64,000 nt of DNA, taken from NCBI RefSeq assembly GCF_001905345.1, contig NZ_LFBV01000001.1, positions 150,043 through 214,042 on the forward strand, given 5' to 3'. Origin of the DNA: Streptomyces uncialis. GTDB lineage: Bacteria; Actinomycetota; Actinomycetes; Streptomycetales; Streptomycetaceae. Position numbers and translations under genes: made by a program. Under the pieces are notes generated by a model, which had not been told where the DNA came from, made no database searches, and saw only the letters and a program-made list of their open reading frames with translations. Every line of letters begins with the position of its first letter. Within the stretch, counting starts at the first letter, position 1. Of this stretch, positions 1 through 8,380 are shown in pieces.

Positions 1-504
1 GCTACGTACGGGCGATAGCGAAAGTGCCGCAATGGTCTCGGAGGGGTGCCCTCTAAGGATCTCCGTGCTGTGTCTGTCAACATAGGGACACGCACCCCCC
101 AAGCGAATAAGGGGTGAGTTGCCACAGTGCTTAGCGGACCTGAGAGTCTGCCATCATCGGCTGAGAGCGCGAAAGCGTCGGCTGTGTCCTGATAACCGGA
201 GATGATCACCCGGCATGAATAGATCACGCTTACCTATCGCTTGTGTGAGGCACGGCCTACACTTCGCGTCCGCACCGGTACCGGCCTAATCGTGACTGAT
301 ACTCACAGGCCCAACAACGGTCGCTTAAGCGGGTACCTGCCCGTGTCTGGCACTGGCCCGATAGGAATATCTCCCCTTCCGCCGAACTGGTCGCGGTGGT
401 CTCGGCCGGCCTGGGGGGACCTCTCATGATTCACCGAGGCCCCCTCATGTCCTAAAAGTTGCTACGTCGGAAAATGTTGGAACATCTGATGAAAGGGGGC
501 AGCA
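1..504. other. Left intergenic segment, no convincing gene
   Basis: No reading frame here has a plausible start, ribosome binding site and protein-like composition, and no tRNA-like fold was noticed. The first twelve bases (GCTACGTACGGG) resemble the right part of the dispersed early-region motif (compare GCTACGTAGGAA at 33,419), so a truncated copy may straddle the window edge. The only well-supported element is the full motif copy at 456-472 just before the first gene. The segment is probably the regulatory leader of the left plus-strand block. Confidence 0.5.
456..472 (+). promoter_or_regulatory. Dispersed 17-bp motif, site A
   Basis: AAGTTGCTACGTCGGAA lies 33 bp before the first gene of the left block. 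It matches six other plus-strand copies in the early region (33,414; 33,492; 34,360; 36,443; 40,890; 45,007). Read as a promoter, TTGCTA could be a -35 box, but the hexamer 17 bp further on (ACATCT) is a poor -10. Its role is inferred: a repressor operator/stoperator or a phage promoter element. Confidence 0.55.
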
Positions 505-1176
505 ATGCCCGGAACACGCACACGTCGAATCGCTCGAATCCGTGAGGCTCTGCCGTTCGTGGAAGAACTTGCAGAGTTCACAGAGAATGCCCACGAGGGC
601 GCATCGTTCAACTTTGATAGAGATTCTTTCTCGCGCCTCTGGTACGCCACACCCTTCATGTACACCCGTGACGCCGATCCGCTAGAAGAGTCGAACTGGA
701 CGGTTATCAGTAACGACCTTCTGAAGACTCATCCGGAGGGGGTGGAAACTCACTCCTTCGGGCACTGGGGATTTGGCTGGTACGAGCGGCTGTATGTCCG
801 TGCGGATGACGCGCTCGCAATCCGCTCCGTTCAGTCCTGGGCGGATTCTCTCGCGTCCTATGGCGTGGCAAATGATGAGCATCTTTCCGAGGTGGAGTGG
901 AACCAGAATCACCCCTCTGAGAAGGAGTGCTATTCCTCTGACCCTGACTGTAGATGCGACTTCATGACTCACTCATGCGGAGATGAGTTCCGGGCTGCGG
1001 TGGATACCGGAAATCTCCATATCGTAGATGAGGAGTGGTACTGCGACTTCTGCTCGGAATGGAACCCGATCACCAACACTCAGCATCGATACATGAACAC
1101 GGTTGCCGCGCGAGCGGAAATTCAAGCGGAATGCGCGGCCCTTGAAGCGGCCGGACAGCTCGCCTTTGCCATCTAA
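505..1176 (+). CDS. Phage protein of unknown function (223 aa)
   Basis: A good AAGGGGG ribosome binding site precedes the ATG, and the gene opens the left plus-strand block directly after motif site A. The protein is acidic and soluble, with no signal peptide or membrane segment. Its C-terminal half has cysteine pairs (CRC, CDFC) that could bind a metal. I do not recognise the family. It reads as a conserved accessory protein of actinophages or actinobacterial mobile elements. Confidence 0.7.
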   Translation: MPGTRTRRIARIREALPFVEELAEFTENAHEGASFNFDRDSFSRLWYATPFMYTRDADPLEESNWTVISNDLLKTHPEGVETHSFGHWGFGWYERLYVRADDALAIRSVQSWADSLASYGVANDEHLSEVEWNQNHPSEKECYSSDPDCRCDFMTHSCGDEFRAAVDTGNLHIVDEEWYCDFCSEWNPITNTQHRYMNTVAARAEIQAECAALEAAGQLAFAI

Positions 1177-1266
1177 CTGGCCCCGTTCAGTGGTGCGCGG
1201 ACCGGTCCGCGTTCTGCTGTGCGTGGCCACCCGACCCGGGTGCCAGCAATCAGAAAGACGGAACAG

Positions 1267-1497
1267 ATGCCCCAGTTCAGCCGCTCAATCTCAATTACAA
1301 AGACCATGCGGACGCAATGTCCCTGTGGGGAGGGCGTGAAGGTTCAGTTTGTGGGTGACAACTCAGTAGCGGCCATCCTCGGGCTCACAGATGCACCAAC
1401 CGAGTCTGCGGCCCGTACCTCGCTTGCGGTATGGGAGGCCCACCACGAATGCGCCCCCAGCGTTGAAGAACTCATAGAGCTTCTGGGGTTGAGCTGA
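1267..1497 (+). CDS. Small phage protein of unknown function (76 aa)
   Basis: Start taken at the ATG at 1267; an internal ATG at 1306 is possible. A CPCGEG knuckle near the N-terminus and the sequence HHECAP in the middle suggest a small metal-binding protein. The C-terminus (VEELIELLGL) looks helical. A terminator-like hairpin follows at 1540. No function can be assigned. Confidence 0.6.
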   Translation: MPQFSRSISITKTMRTQCPCGEGVKVQFVGDNSVAAILGLTDAPTESAARTSLAVWEAHHECAPSVEELIELLGLS

Positions 1498-1539
1498 ACC
1501 TCCGAAAGCGCGCCCGCTGTTAGGTCCGGCTTTGCGATT

Positions 1540-1566
1540 GGGGGGTGGGGGTACCCACCCCCCTTT
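1540..1566 (+). terminator. Hairpin terminator before ardA-like gene
   Basis: GGGGGTGGG pairs with CCCACCCCC around a four-base loop and is followed by TTTCTC. It lies between two plus-strand genes and 42 bp before the next start, so it may attenuate transcription into the ArdA-like gene. Confidence 0.55.
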
Positions 1567-1607
1567 CTCATCTCCGGAACTATCCAACTGAGACGAAAGA
1601 GAACGCG

Positions 1608-2153
1608 ATGCCTCGTATCTATGTGGCCAGTCTGACCGATTACAACGCTGGGGAACTGCACGGCAAATGGATCGACGCAGCCCAGGATGCAGACGAGATC
1701 ATGACCGAAGTGGAACAGATGCTTGCCGACTCGCCCACGGCCAAGGAGGAGGGGGGAGTCGCCGAAGAGTGGGCAATTCACGACTCGGATGATTTTGGGG
1801 GAGTCGACATCGGGGAATGGGACTCATTCGAAAGGGTCTCGGAGATCGCGCACGCCATAAGTGAATGGCCCTCTCTCATTGTCGCGCATTACATCAGCGA
1901 GGGATATGACCCTGAAGAGATGTCCGACAAGATCCGCGATCTTTACTGCGGAGAGTTCAAGGGGCGAGATGTCGATGCGGTCGCAGACATGATATGGGAC
2001 GACCTTGACGCAAGAGAGGATCTTCCCTTGGATATTCAGGCCCACATCACCGCTATATCGCACAGTATGGCTCGGGACGACATGGCAGGAGGCGAGTACA
2101 TCACCATAGATGCCGGTGACGGAACTTCCTACGTCCTAAGTTCGGACCGCTGA
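1608..2153 (+). CDS. ardA: ArdA-like antirestriction protein
   Basis: A 181-residue acidic protein that opens with the ArdA hallmark IYVASLTDYNAGELHGKWID. It continues with the family features of a short acidic helix, SPTAK, EEWAIHDSDDFGG and a second acidic alpha-helical repeat. ArdA proteins mimic bent B-form DNA and block type I restriction (and sometimes modification) enzymes. The ATG at 1608 follows a purine-rich GAGACGAAAGAGAA stretch. In a phage this would protect incoming DNA in restricting Streptomyces hosts. The family call rests on sequence motifs; activity is inferred. Confidence 0.85.
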   Translation: MPRIYVASLTDYNAGELHGKWIDAAQDADEIMTEVEQMLADSPTAKEEGGVAEEWAIHDSDDFGGVDIGEWDSFERVSEIAHAISEWPSLIVAHYISEGYDPEEMSDKIRDLYCGEFKGRDVDAVADMIWDDLDAREDLPLDIQAHITAISHSMARDDMAGGEYITIDAGDGTSYVLSSDR

Positions 2154-2162
2154 GGAGAAATC

Positions 2163-2396
2163 GTGAGAACTTCCATCCACCCTAACTCAATGAAAGTCAT
2201 TGCGCGCAGGGACGGCCTTTCCAGAAGTCGCCGACAGTACAGATTTGCCAGCGCGGTAGCGGGTGAAAGAGCTATCCAGCGATGGGCAGATCAGGGCTAC
2301 AACCTCTTTTGGATAGAGGAAGGGGCGAATGGCCTGTCCCAGGCGTTCGAAATTGTCGGCGGACAGCGCGCCTACCTGACTAAGGAGAACCTGTGA
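2163..2396 (+). CDS. Small basic phage protein (77 aa)
   Basis: A GTG start is preceded by GAGGAGAAA, nine bases after the ardA-like stop, so the two are probably co-translated. The N-terminal half is basic (RRDGLSRSRRQYRF) and the rest is a mixed alpha/beta sequence without cysteines. The stop overlaps the start of the next gene (GTGA). The family is not recognised. Confidence 0.6.
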   Translation: MRTSIHPNSMKVIARRDGLSRSRRQYRFASAVAGERAIQRWADQGYNLFWIEEGANGLSQAFEIVGGQRAYLTKENL

Positions 2397-2749
2397 TCGA
2401 CATTTATAGTCGAGTTCTGTGCAACGAATGCAAAATGGACCTCGGTGCGACCCCGGGAGATTTTGCCGACCCGAACCAGACCTATTGCGGTCACTGTGCG
2501 AACGAACGCCACCAATGCCCAGAAGGAAAGGCAGTGCGCATTCTGCGCGAGGTGGCTGGGCGTATCCAGCAGTGCGAGGCGGAGTGGCTTTCGGTACTTC
2601 AGGAGGAGGTTCCCACGTATGACGTCGAATTGAATAGGGCGGCAGATGGGAGTGAAACCGATCGGATGGATGAGGTGCAGGCCGACCAAGCCGAGGAAGC
2701 GCGCGGCCTGCTGCGCGAGGTACTAGCGATGCTTCAGCCTCACGTCTGA
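2393..2749 (+). CDS. Small zinc-finger-like phage protein (118 aa)
   Basis: The GTG start overlaps the preceding stop. Cysteine pairs near residues 10-13 (CNEC) and 32-35 (CGHC) form a plausible zinc ribbon, followed by a long acidic helix rich in Glu, Gln and Arg. This resembles phage-borne zinc-binding proteins of unknown role. A terminator-like stem follows at 2762. Confidence 0.65.
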   Translation: MIDIYSRVLCNECKMDLGATPGDFADPNQTYCGHCANERHQCPEGKAVRILREVAGRIQQCEAEWLSVLQEEVPTYDVELNRAADGSETDRMDEVQADQAEEARGLLREVLAMLQPHV

Positions 2750-2761
2750 CCCGCTTTGCTT

Positions 2762-2793
2762 TGGGTCGCTTCGACTCCCTGAGAGGCGACCCA
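2762..2793 (+). terminator. Stem-loop between accessory genes
   Basis: TGGGTCGC (2762-2769) pairs with GCGACCCA (2786-2793) around a 16-base loop. No clear T-run follows, so it may be an attenuator or processing site. A smaller palindrome, TGTCA-attcg-TGACA at 2804-2818, lies just downstream and could be an operator. Confidence 0.4.
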
Positions 2794-2840
2794 TTGCATG
2801 GCTTGTCAATTCGTGACAGCCCTGACGGAAAGGGAATTCG

Positions 2841-3305
2841 TTGAACCTCGGATTCGTCCCACCTGCCCGAATGTGCGGTGAGTGCTTTACTTCGCTCAAC
2901 TACCGGCAGGATCTCGACGTCGGGATTTGGGACTACGTCCACCCCAACCGTGTCGAACCCTGGGATCACTCACCCGTACCGGTTCCGGTGGACGGTCGGG
3001 TAATTCCGCGCTGCGACTTCTGCTCACAGCCAGGGGGCCATGCCACTTTCCGGACTCGGAAGGTTGTCGTACTCCAACAAGGCAATGAGACGAACGACAT
3101 GGGGGACGACTGGTCCACCTGTGAACGCTGCGCAACACACATCCGGAGAAAGACCCTGCATCTTCTCTTGGACCGGGCGGTTGCCGTATGGCCTGAAACC
3201 CTGTCCCGCGCGGAACGGCGCGCGCTCCGCCTCGGGTTGAAAGCCCTTCACAGCAAGTTCTTCGCGGCCGACCCGCGAGAGATCACCACAGAGGGAGATG
3301 CGTGA
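2841..3305 (+). CDS. Cysteine-rich phage protein (154 aa)
   Basis: Translation appears to start at TTG 2841 after GGAAAGGG. Three CxxC-type pairs (MCGEC, CDFC, CERC) suggest one or two treble-clef zinc sites. The C-terminal third is a basic helical segment (RRALRLGLKALHSKFF). No catalytic signature is visible. The stop overlaps the next gene's start. Confidence 0.6.
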   Translation: MNLGFVPPARMCGECFTSLNYRQDLDVGIWDYVHPNRVEPWDHSPVPVPVDGRVIPRCDFCSQPGGHATFRTRKVVVLQQGNETNDMGDDWSTCERCATHIRRKTLHLLLDRAVAVWPETLSRAERRALRLGLKALHSKFFAADPREITTEGDA

Positions 3306-3706
3306 TGTGGGAATACGACGTGATCACCTGTACCGGCCGGAGTGCGACCTCCGCCGACCATGACGGAAACTGCACCTGGAATACCGAACCGATCCCTTTC
3401 GGTGCCGACTGGAAAGCGGCCTATCGTTCCGCAGGAGCGCGGGTTCACGCCCATGTCCTGATCAGGAATGCAAACACGGGCAAGAGTGCGATCACTTTCA
3501 AGAGCATCGCCGGGGGCGGATTGTGTGAGACGTGCGCCCAGGAACGGGGCCCCGCGTACGACATGGTGGGGATCGGTCTGCGGTACGTCGGGCCCGCCTG
3601 CCTTGAAAGCTTCTACCAGGACGCGTGTGGTCGGGCAAAGGCGATGGGGCAGTACCGCCCGGACCCGTACCGGCCTGCCATAGCGAAGGCAGACGCAGAG
3701 CGATGA
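3302..3706 (+). CDS. Phage protein of unknown function (134 aa)
   Basis: GTG 3302 overlaps the upstream stop, with ATG 3305 as an alternative start. The protein has scattered cysteines (GLCETCAQE, GPACLESF) and ends in a proline-rich basic tail. Its stop overlaps the next start (ATGA), so it belongs to a tightly coupled run of four small genes. Not recognised. Confidence 0.6.
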   Translation: MMWEYDVITCTGRSATSADHDGNCTWNTEPIPFGADWKAAYRSAGARVHAHVLIRNANTGKSAITFKSIAGGGLCETCAQERGPAYDMVGIGLRYVGPACLESFYQDACGRAKAMGQYRPDPYRPAIAKADAER

Positions 3707-4053
3707 GAGCTGAGGACAATGTTGCTCTGGTCGAAACCTTGCGGATCGCTGTCCCGCTCCACATGCACGAGTTGAGGTCGCTCGGCCCGGACGCGCTTAC
3801 ACGGATAGCCACTCAGGCCGCTACCTCCATCGGCTCCACAGGGGACGTGCTCCAGTTCGGTTCACCGAAGAAGGGCGAGGTGGCGAAATCATTCAATCAA
3901 CTAGCACGCGGGCTTGCCGCAGGCGCACTTGCCACCTGGGGCGGAGTTTCCTTCGCCGGACTCCACTGGTGCACCTCCCCAGCCTGCACCGGCCCTGATG
4001 ACGAACACCCCGCTCCGAATGCTGTGCAAGACCCGAAGGGAAACAGGAAATGA
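3703..4053 (+). CDS. Phage protein of unknown function (116 aa)
   Basis: The ATG overlaps the preceding stop by four bases. Composition is that of a soluble, mainly helical protein with an alanine/glycine-rich stretch (ARGLAAGALATWGG) and two cysteines near the C-terminus. It has no motif I recognise. Coupling on both sides supports it being a real gene. Confidence 0.6.
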   Translation: MRAEDNVALVETLRIAVPLHMHELRSLGPDALTRIATQAATSIGSTGDVLQFGSPKKGEVAKSFNQLARGLAAGALATWGGVSFAGLHWCTSPACTGPDDEHPAPNAVQDPKGNRK

Positions 4054-4274
4054 GCAAGACCTACACGCGTGCGGATATTTCCAAGGCAGTGAATGGAGGG
4101 GCCGATCTCGTTCATGACGAACTCGGCCTCGGCGAGCGGGACTATGACCTCCTCGGCCTGATCGTGAACGCGGCCATGGCCGTACTGGACCAGCCCGGTA
4201 CCAGTCTCGATGACGTCATCAGGGACAGCTACAAAGAGGAGCCCGAAGAGGTCCGGGGATGGTGGGACTGGTAA
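4050..4274 (+). CDS. Small acidic phage protein (74 aa)
   Basis: An ATGA overlap joins it to the gene upstream. The protein is acidic and ends in GWWDW. The centre (LLGLIVNAAMAVLD) is a hydrophobic helix too short and interrupted for a confident membrane span. Function unknown. A strong stem-loop follows at 4349. Confidence 0.6.
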   Translation: MSKTYTRADISKAVNGGADLVHDELGLGERDYDLLGLIVNAAMAVLDQPGTSLDDVIRDSYKEEPEEVRGWWDW

Positions 4275-4348
4275 GCCTCTCCGACGTTCGATAGCTCGCA
4301 CTTCAGTGGCCACCGTCCGGTGAGCCGCCTTTTTCATGCCCATCTTTA

Positions 4349-4381
4349 GCGAAGGCCGGACCCACAGGGTCCGGCCTTCGC
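4349..4381 (+). terminator. Perfect 15-bp stem-loop after four-gene run
   Basis: GCGAAGGCCGGACCC pairs perfectly with GGGTCCGGCCTTCGC around ACA. There is no strong T-run, but it lies in a 137-bp gap between gene groups and is stable enough to stop or process transcripts. Confidence 0.6.
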
Positions 4382-4411
4382 CATGGGTGCTCATACGAAA
4401 GGAACCGTGCA

Positions 4412-4921
4412 ATGGCAAGGACCGAAATCCGGATCGTGGACGCGACGTGTGACGCGTGCGCGGAGGCAGAACAGACGGCGCAGGCGGTCGATGTGCTCCG
4501 CATAGGTCATGAGGTCTACGACCTGTGCAAGCCGCATCTCGACAAGTTCGCGGGGTACTTCGCGGATCTCTTCAAGAAGGCTCACCAGCGGCAGGAGCAG
4601 ACCCAGGACACCCGGCCGGCCTGCGTCGTCACCGGCAACATCCCCGGGTACTCAGCAGCCGAGGCGCGGGCCGCCGTCGAGGGACTGGGGTACCGGATCA
4701 CCGGCCATGTGGACGAACACACGGTGCGAATTGTCTGCGGAGAGCGCCCCGCCCCGCACAAGGTCCGCCTCGCCGAGGAGAACGACACCCCCTGCCTGGA
4801 CGCCACCCGTCCGAAGGCGTTCGCCCGGAGCATCGCTGCCGGTCGGCTGGACGGGGACGATCCGCTCCCCCAGGTCCGCCACAAGCTCACGGCCGCTGAC
4901 GTGGCCAACTCCTCCCACTGA
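4412..4921 (+). CDS. Zinc-finger plus BRCT-like phage protein
   Basis: 169 residues. The first 45 have CDAC and a later Cys/His pair (LCKPH) that could form a zinc site. Residues of about 70-130 read like a BRCT fold: VTGNIPGYS, then a helix ending in GLGYRI, then the V.E.T..IV strand and a K.RLAEEN helix. BRCT domains bind phosphopeptides or DNA ends. The same layout, with MARTEIRIVDATCD-like N-termini, is familiar from actinobacterial mobile-element proteins. The assignment is tentative. Confidence 0.6.
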   Translation: MARTEIRIVDATCDACAEAEQTAQAVDVLRIGHEVYDLCKPHLDKFAGYFADLFKKAHQRQEQTQDTRPACVVTGNIPGYSAAEARAAVEGLGYRITGHVDEHTVRIVCGERPAPHKVRLAEENDTPCLDATRPKAFARSIAAGRLDGDDPLPQVRHKLTAADVANSSH

Positions 4922-4935
4922 AAGGAACACTCCTC

Positions 4936-6339
4936 ATGTCGAACTTCGACCGCATGAACTACGGCCCCATCGGCGAGGCCGTGACCGCTGCGATGCCCAG
5001 CAGCGAGGCCGACCCGATCGGTGTCTACGCAGCCACCCTGTCGCTGTTCTCCTCAGCGATCAGCGGCCGGGTGACGATGGAGAACGGGCGGCCGGTGGTG
5101 ATCTGGACGGTCCTTGCTGGTCGCTCCGCGATCGGCCGCAAGGGCTACGCACTCAACACAGCCCTCAAGTTCTGCAACACATCCCTCGGCAGCTTCACCA
5201 GAGAGCGGCTGGTGTCCAACATCAGCTCCGGGCCGTCCCTGGTCAATCACCTGTGGACGCGAGAGATGGAGAGCATGGGGAAGGAAGGAGGGCCGGACGG
5301 CCGGGCAATGATCATCGAAGAGGAGTGGGCCTCGATCCTCAAGCGCTCGAAGCGATGCCCCACCTTCTCTCAGCAGCTCCGGACCGCATGGGACGGGAAG
5401 CCCCTGCGGAATGTCACCAAGAGCAAGAACGGGGACGGAGTGCAGGAGGTCTACCGTCCCTTGCTGGGCCTGCACGCTCACATCACTCCTGGGGAGTGGG
5501 CGAAGTACGTGACCAGTGACGAAGCCTTGGGAGGTACCTTCAACCGCATTCTGCCGGTGCTGGTCGAGGGCTCCAAGCGGCTGCCGTTCGACCACGTCCA
5601 CAAGGTGACCGAGTCGAAGGCCCTGCGCGACGCCTACCGATGGGCCCGCGCTGCGGACCGCCAGATCGAGTTCACGGCACAGGCGGGCCGCCGCTTCGAT
5701 CAGCTCCGAGAGGTGATCGAGGAGCGGATGGTGAAGCTGCCGGAGGACATCTCGTGCTTCATGGAACGGTCCGCCGAACAGGTCGCCCGGGTCGCTGCGG
5801 TCCTCACCGCTGCGGAGCGCAAGACGAAGATCACCCGGAAGGCGCTCGACGCGGCGTGGGCCTTTGTTGAGCACTCGATGGAGAGCGTGGAAAAGCTGGT
5901 CCGCGATGCGGCGGCCCCGCAGCGCACGGTGAAGCCGTTGACCGATGTGGTTCGGGAGCTGCTGGTTGCCCATGGAGGGAGGGCCACCGCGACCGAGCTG
6001 CACCGCAAGGTGCAGACCCGCACGAACGCGGCTGGACTCCGGGCCATCGTCGAGGAGATGCCGGACGTGCAGGTCGAGTCGGTGAAGACGAAGCCGGGCC
6101 CTGGAGCACCGAGCCTGGTCTTCAGTCTCGTGCAGGTCGGGCACCAGAAGCAGGACCAGGACCAGGACCAGGAGAAGGAGCCGGAGAAGGAGCGGCCGGT
6201 GCTGAGGGTGGTCGATCCGCGGAACCGGAAGCCGCAGACGCGGAAGAGGACGGCCCCCAAGCGCTCCACCCCCACCCCCGCGCCCCAGCCCGAACCTGCG
6301 GTCCCGTCAAACCCGCTCGCCTCGCTGCTGGCCCTCTGA
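4936..6339 (+). CDS. DUF3987-like replication-associated protein
   Basis: 467 residues. The core (about 1-350) follows the DUF3987 pattern of plasmid and phage primase/helicase-associated proteins: EADPIGVYAATL, then WTVLAGRSAIGRKGYAL where a P-loop would be, EEEWASIL, LLGLHAHITPGEW and GTFNRILPVLV. The usual GKS is replaced by GRKG, as in other actinobacterial members. A winged-helix-like segment (about 335-395) and a charged Gln/Asp/Glu/Lys-rich tail follow. The ATG has an AAGGAA site upstream. A role in replication or DNA transactions is inferred from family context only. Confidence 0.65.
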   Translation: MSNFDRMNYGPIGEAVTAAMPSSEADPIGVYAATLSLFSSAISGRVTMENGRPVVIWTVLAGRSAIGRKGYALNTALKFCNTSLGSFTRERLVSNISSGPSLVNHLWTREMESMGKEGGPDGRAMIIEEEWASILKRSKRCPTFSQQLRTAWDGKPLRNVTKSKNGDGVQEVYRPLLGLHAHITPGEWAKYVTSDEALGGTFNRILPVLVEGSKRLPFDHVHKVTESKALRDAYRWARAADRQIEFTAQAGRRFDQLREVIEERMVKLPEDISCFMERSAEQVARVAAVLTAAERKTKITRKALDAAWAFVEHSMESVEKLVRDAAAPQRTVKPLTDVVRELLVAHGGRATATELHRKVQTRTNAAGLRAIVEEMPDVQVESVKTKPGPGAPSLVFSLVQVGHQKQDQDQDQEKEPEKERPVLRVVDPRNRKPQTRKRTAPKRSTPTPAPQPEPAVPSNPLASLLAL

Positions 6340-6342
6340 TCC

Positions 6343-7869
6343 ATGAAGCACCACGTACGGAAGCGGCCCGAGGGCCGCTTCCAGTGCGAGACCTGCCGTG
6401 CCGCCTTCCACACCAGGGAGGCGGCCGGCCTGGCCTCGTTCCCCTGCCCCGGAGAGGCACTGGCCCACGGATGGCCGGGCACCCGCGAACACCTCGTCTA
6501 CCCCCGAGACCTGGACCGGTCATGTGCTGTGTGGGGTTGCCCGGACCCGGACCCCGCGCACGACTGGCACGGCCCCGACCCGTGGTGTGACGAGCCGTGT
6601 CACCTGTGCGGTCACGACTGCGACTGCGACGTGTGCAACGGCACCGTCGAGGCCCCCGCGCTGCGGGTGCTCACTGACATCCCCGAGCACGAGCTAGACC
6701 AGACCAACAGGAAGAAGAAGGAACGCATGACAGCCGAACTGATCACACGACTTGCCCAGTTCGCCACGGGCGACATGGTGACAGCGACTGGAGTGGACAC
6801 CCGGGGCCACGCGGTGACGCGTACCGGTTACCTCCTGGCCCTCCCCAAGACCGTCACCGCACAGCGGGACGGGGTCAGGACGAAGGGGTGGCGTCTGTTC
6901 GTGGGGGCGAAAATGACGAACCCTTCCGAGCGCTCCACCTGGGTCACCCTCTTCCCGGACGCGGGGACCGTAGAGAAGACGGGATTCCCGCAGATCGGGG
7001 AGTGGCGCAACTCGGAGCTGCGAGACATCCCCGGCCTCGGCGCGAACAACGACGGGCGCATCATTCACTTCGGAGGACGGGGCGGGAAGCGCAGCAAGGA
7101 ACCGGCCGAGCCGGTGACCCGCGCAGGAATCACCTACACAGGGGAGGGCCGGTACGACATCTGGGACGAGGACACGCGCGAAGTGCTCATGACCTGCGCC
7201 CTTCAGTCCCGCATCTGGTGGGCCCTGGCCCCAAGCCTGCCGAAGGCGAATGCGGAGCCTGTCGTGGAGCAGGCCAGCGAGGCCAAGCAGGACGATAGCG
7301 ACGAAGCGGCGGGGGAGTCCCGCCCTCCGTCCCGCCCGTGGAAGCAGACACGTATGAGCGATCAAGTGTTCTGGGGAGGTGTACCGCGCCGCTTCTACTT
7401 CGGCGGGCTGGCCAAGGAGCCCCTGAACGGCGCTGGCCCCCTGGTCTACGTCGACGGACACAAGTCTCGGCGAGGCCGCAACGAGCTGGTGAGCGTCGAG
7501 ACGGAAGAAGTCATCGCTGAGGTTCACAGCATGGCGAAGATATGGTCCGCCCCCGCACCGCAGCCGGACTCCGAGGTACAGAACGAGACCAGCGACGCGC
7601 ACTTGCCCACGGAACCGGAGTTCCCCGCTGCCATCAGGGGGCAGGGACCAGAGCTGGTGGAGGACACCGTCCTGGAGGCACCGGACGATCCCGGGGAGGA
7701 AGAGGACGAGGAGGACGCTGCGGCGCGCTCACGCCGGGGAGTGCTCCATGAAGGGTGGCTCGGTGAGCAGGACGAGTTGGGCTGGGCGGTGTGGGACATG
7801 GCACGGACGAGGATCATCGGGTGGCTTTCCGCAGACCGACTCTCGTTCCTTCCTGAGCGGCAGCGCTGA
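6343..7869 (+). CDS. Large phage protein with N-terminal zinc region (508 aa)
   Basis: It starts three bases after the upstream stop. Residues 1-105 hold a cysteine-rich region (CETC, PCPGE, a CHLCGHDCDCDVC cluster) that probably binds several zinc ions. The rest is a mixed sequence with two similar beta-rich segments (around 260-300 and 345-395) and a long acidic linker near 440-470. No enzymatic motif is seen. The stop overlaps the next start as TGATG. Confidence 0.65.
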   Translation: MKHHVRKRPEGRFQCETCRAAFHTREAAGLASFPCPGEALAHGWPGTREHLVYPRDLDRSCAVWGCPDPDPAHDWHGPDPWCDEPCHLCGHDCDCDVCNGTVEAPALRVLTDIPEHELDQTNRKKKERMTAELITRLAQFATGDMVTATGVDTRGHAVTRTGYLLALPKTVTAQRDGVRTKGWRLFVGAKMTNPSERSTWVTLFPDAGTVEKTGFPQIGEWRNSELRDIPGLGANNDGRIIHFGGRGGKRSKEPAEPVTRAGITYTGEGRYDIWDEDTREVLMTCALQSRIWWALAPSLPKANAEPVVEQASEAKQDDSDEAAGESRPPSRPWKQTRMSDQVFWGGVPRRFYFGGLAKEPLNGAGPLVYVDGHKSRRGRNELVSVETEEVIAEVHSMAKIWSAPAPQPDSEVQNETSDAHLPTEPEFPAAIRGQGPELVEDTVLEAPDDPGEEEDEEDAAARSRRGVLHEGWLGEQDELGWAVWDMARTRIIGWLSADRLSFLPERQR

Positions 7870-7982
7870 TGTCTCCGAACGCCATGCCACGGACGCGCCC
7901 CTGCCGGGCGGTACAGGGGCGCTTCGACGCCCTGGCCCGCAAGTGGTCGGACGGGGTGTGGAAGGACAAGGTCACTGACTGA
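7869..7982 (+). CDS. Putative 37-aa protein
   Basis: ATG 7869 overlaps the preceding stop (TGATG) and reads for 37 basic residues ending WKDKVTD. Support is the translational coupling and the position just before the block terminator. No homology is claimed, so it could be non-functional. Confidence 0.4.
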   Translation: MSPNAMPRTRPCRAVQGRFDALARKWSDGVWKDKVTD

Positions 7983-7999
7983 TCGAGCAGCAACGAGAA

Positions 8000-8039
8000 A
8001 ATGGCCCCAGGCCCCCGCGAACGGGGGCCTGGGGCCATT
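8000..8039. terminator. Bidirectional terminator between convergent blocks
   Basis: An 18-bp perfect stem (AATGGCCCCAGGCCCCCG with its complement) closes on a four-base loop. It separates the plus-strand accessory block from the minus-strand late block, whose last gene ends at 8072. A-rich and T-rich flanks on both sides fit termination in both directions. Confidence 0.9.
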
Positions 8040-8071
8040 CTTCATTTGTGACATGACATGGGCACGTCTGT

Positions 8072-8338
8072 CTAGGATCGTTCCTGGAACTCCGCCTCCA
8101 TGGCGGTCAGCGTGGCCTGTTGCTCGGAAACACGGTCCCAGGGAGATGGTTCGAGAAGCGCGGCTGCGGTCTTTCCGTCCTCGGCGCGCTGTGCCAGCTC
8201 GCCCACACCGAGCAGCGCGGCACCCGTTGCGGCCAGAGCCTCCCACGGCACACCGGGGAACCGGGTCAGCAGGATCGGGGCCAGCGCGGCGAGCACGGCG
8301 AGGAGCCGGACTCCATGGTTCTGCACGAATTGATTCAT
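8072..8338 (-). CDS. Holin-like small membrane protein
   Basis: 88 residues with a hydrophobic N-terminal half (VRLLAVLAALAPILL, then a second apolar helix around ALAATGAALLGVGEL) and a charged C-terminal tail. Size, topology and position directly after the endolysin, as the last late gene, fit a holin or holin accessory protein. Phage holins have no diagnostic motif, so this rests on context. An AAGGGG site precedes the start. Confidence 0.6.
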   Translation of the reverse strand: MNQFVQNHGVRLLAVLAALAPILLTRFPGVPWEALAATGAALLGVGELAQRAEDGKTAAALLEPSPWDRVSEQQATLTAMEAEFQERS

Positions 8339-8380
8339 TATGAAACCCCTTGGTTGGTCGTACGGTTGGCGAGACGGGCG

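Noticed and set aside
8101..8128. Further motif-like TGTTGCTCGGAAA in the holin-like gene
   Set aside because: It lacks the AGTA spacer block and the leading AAG, and lies inside a late gene. Treated as chance.
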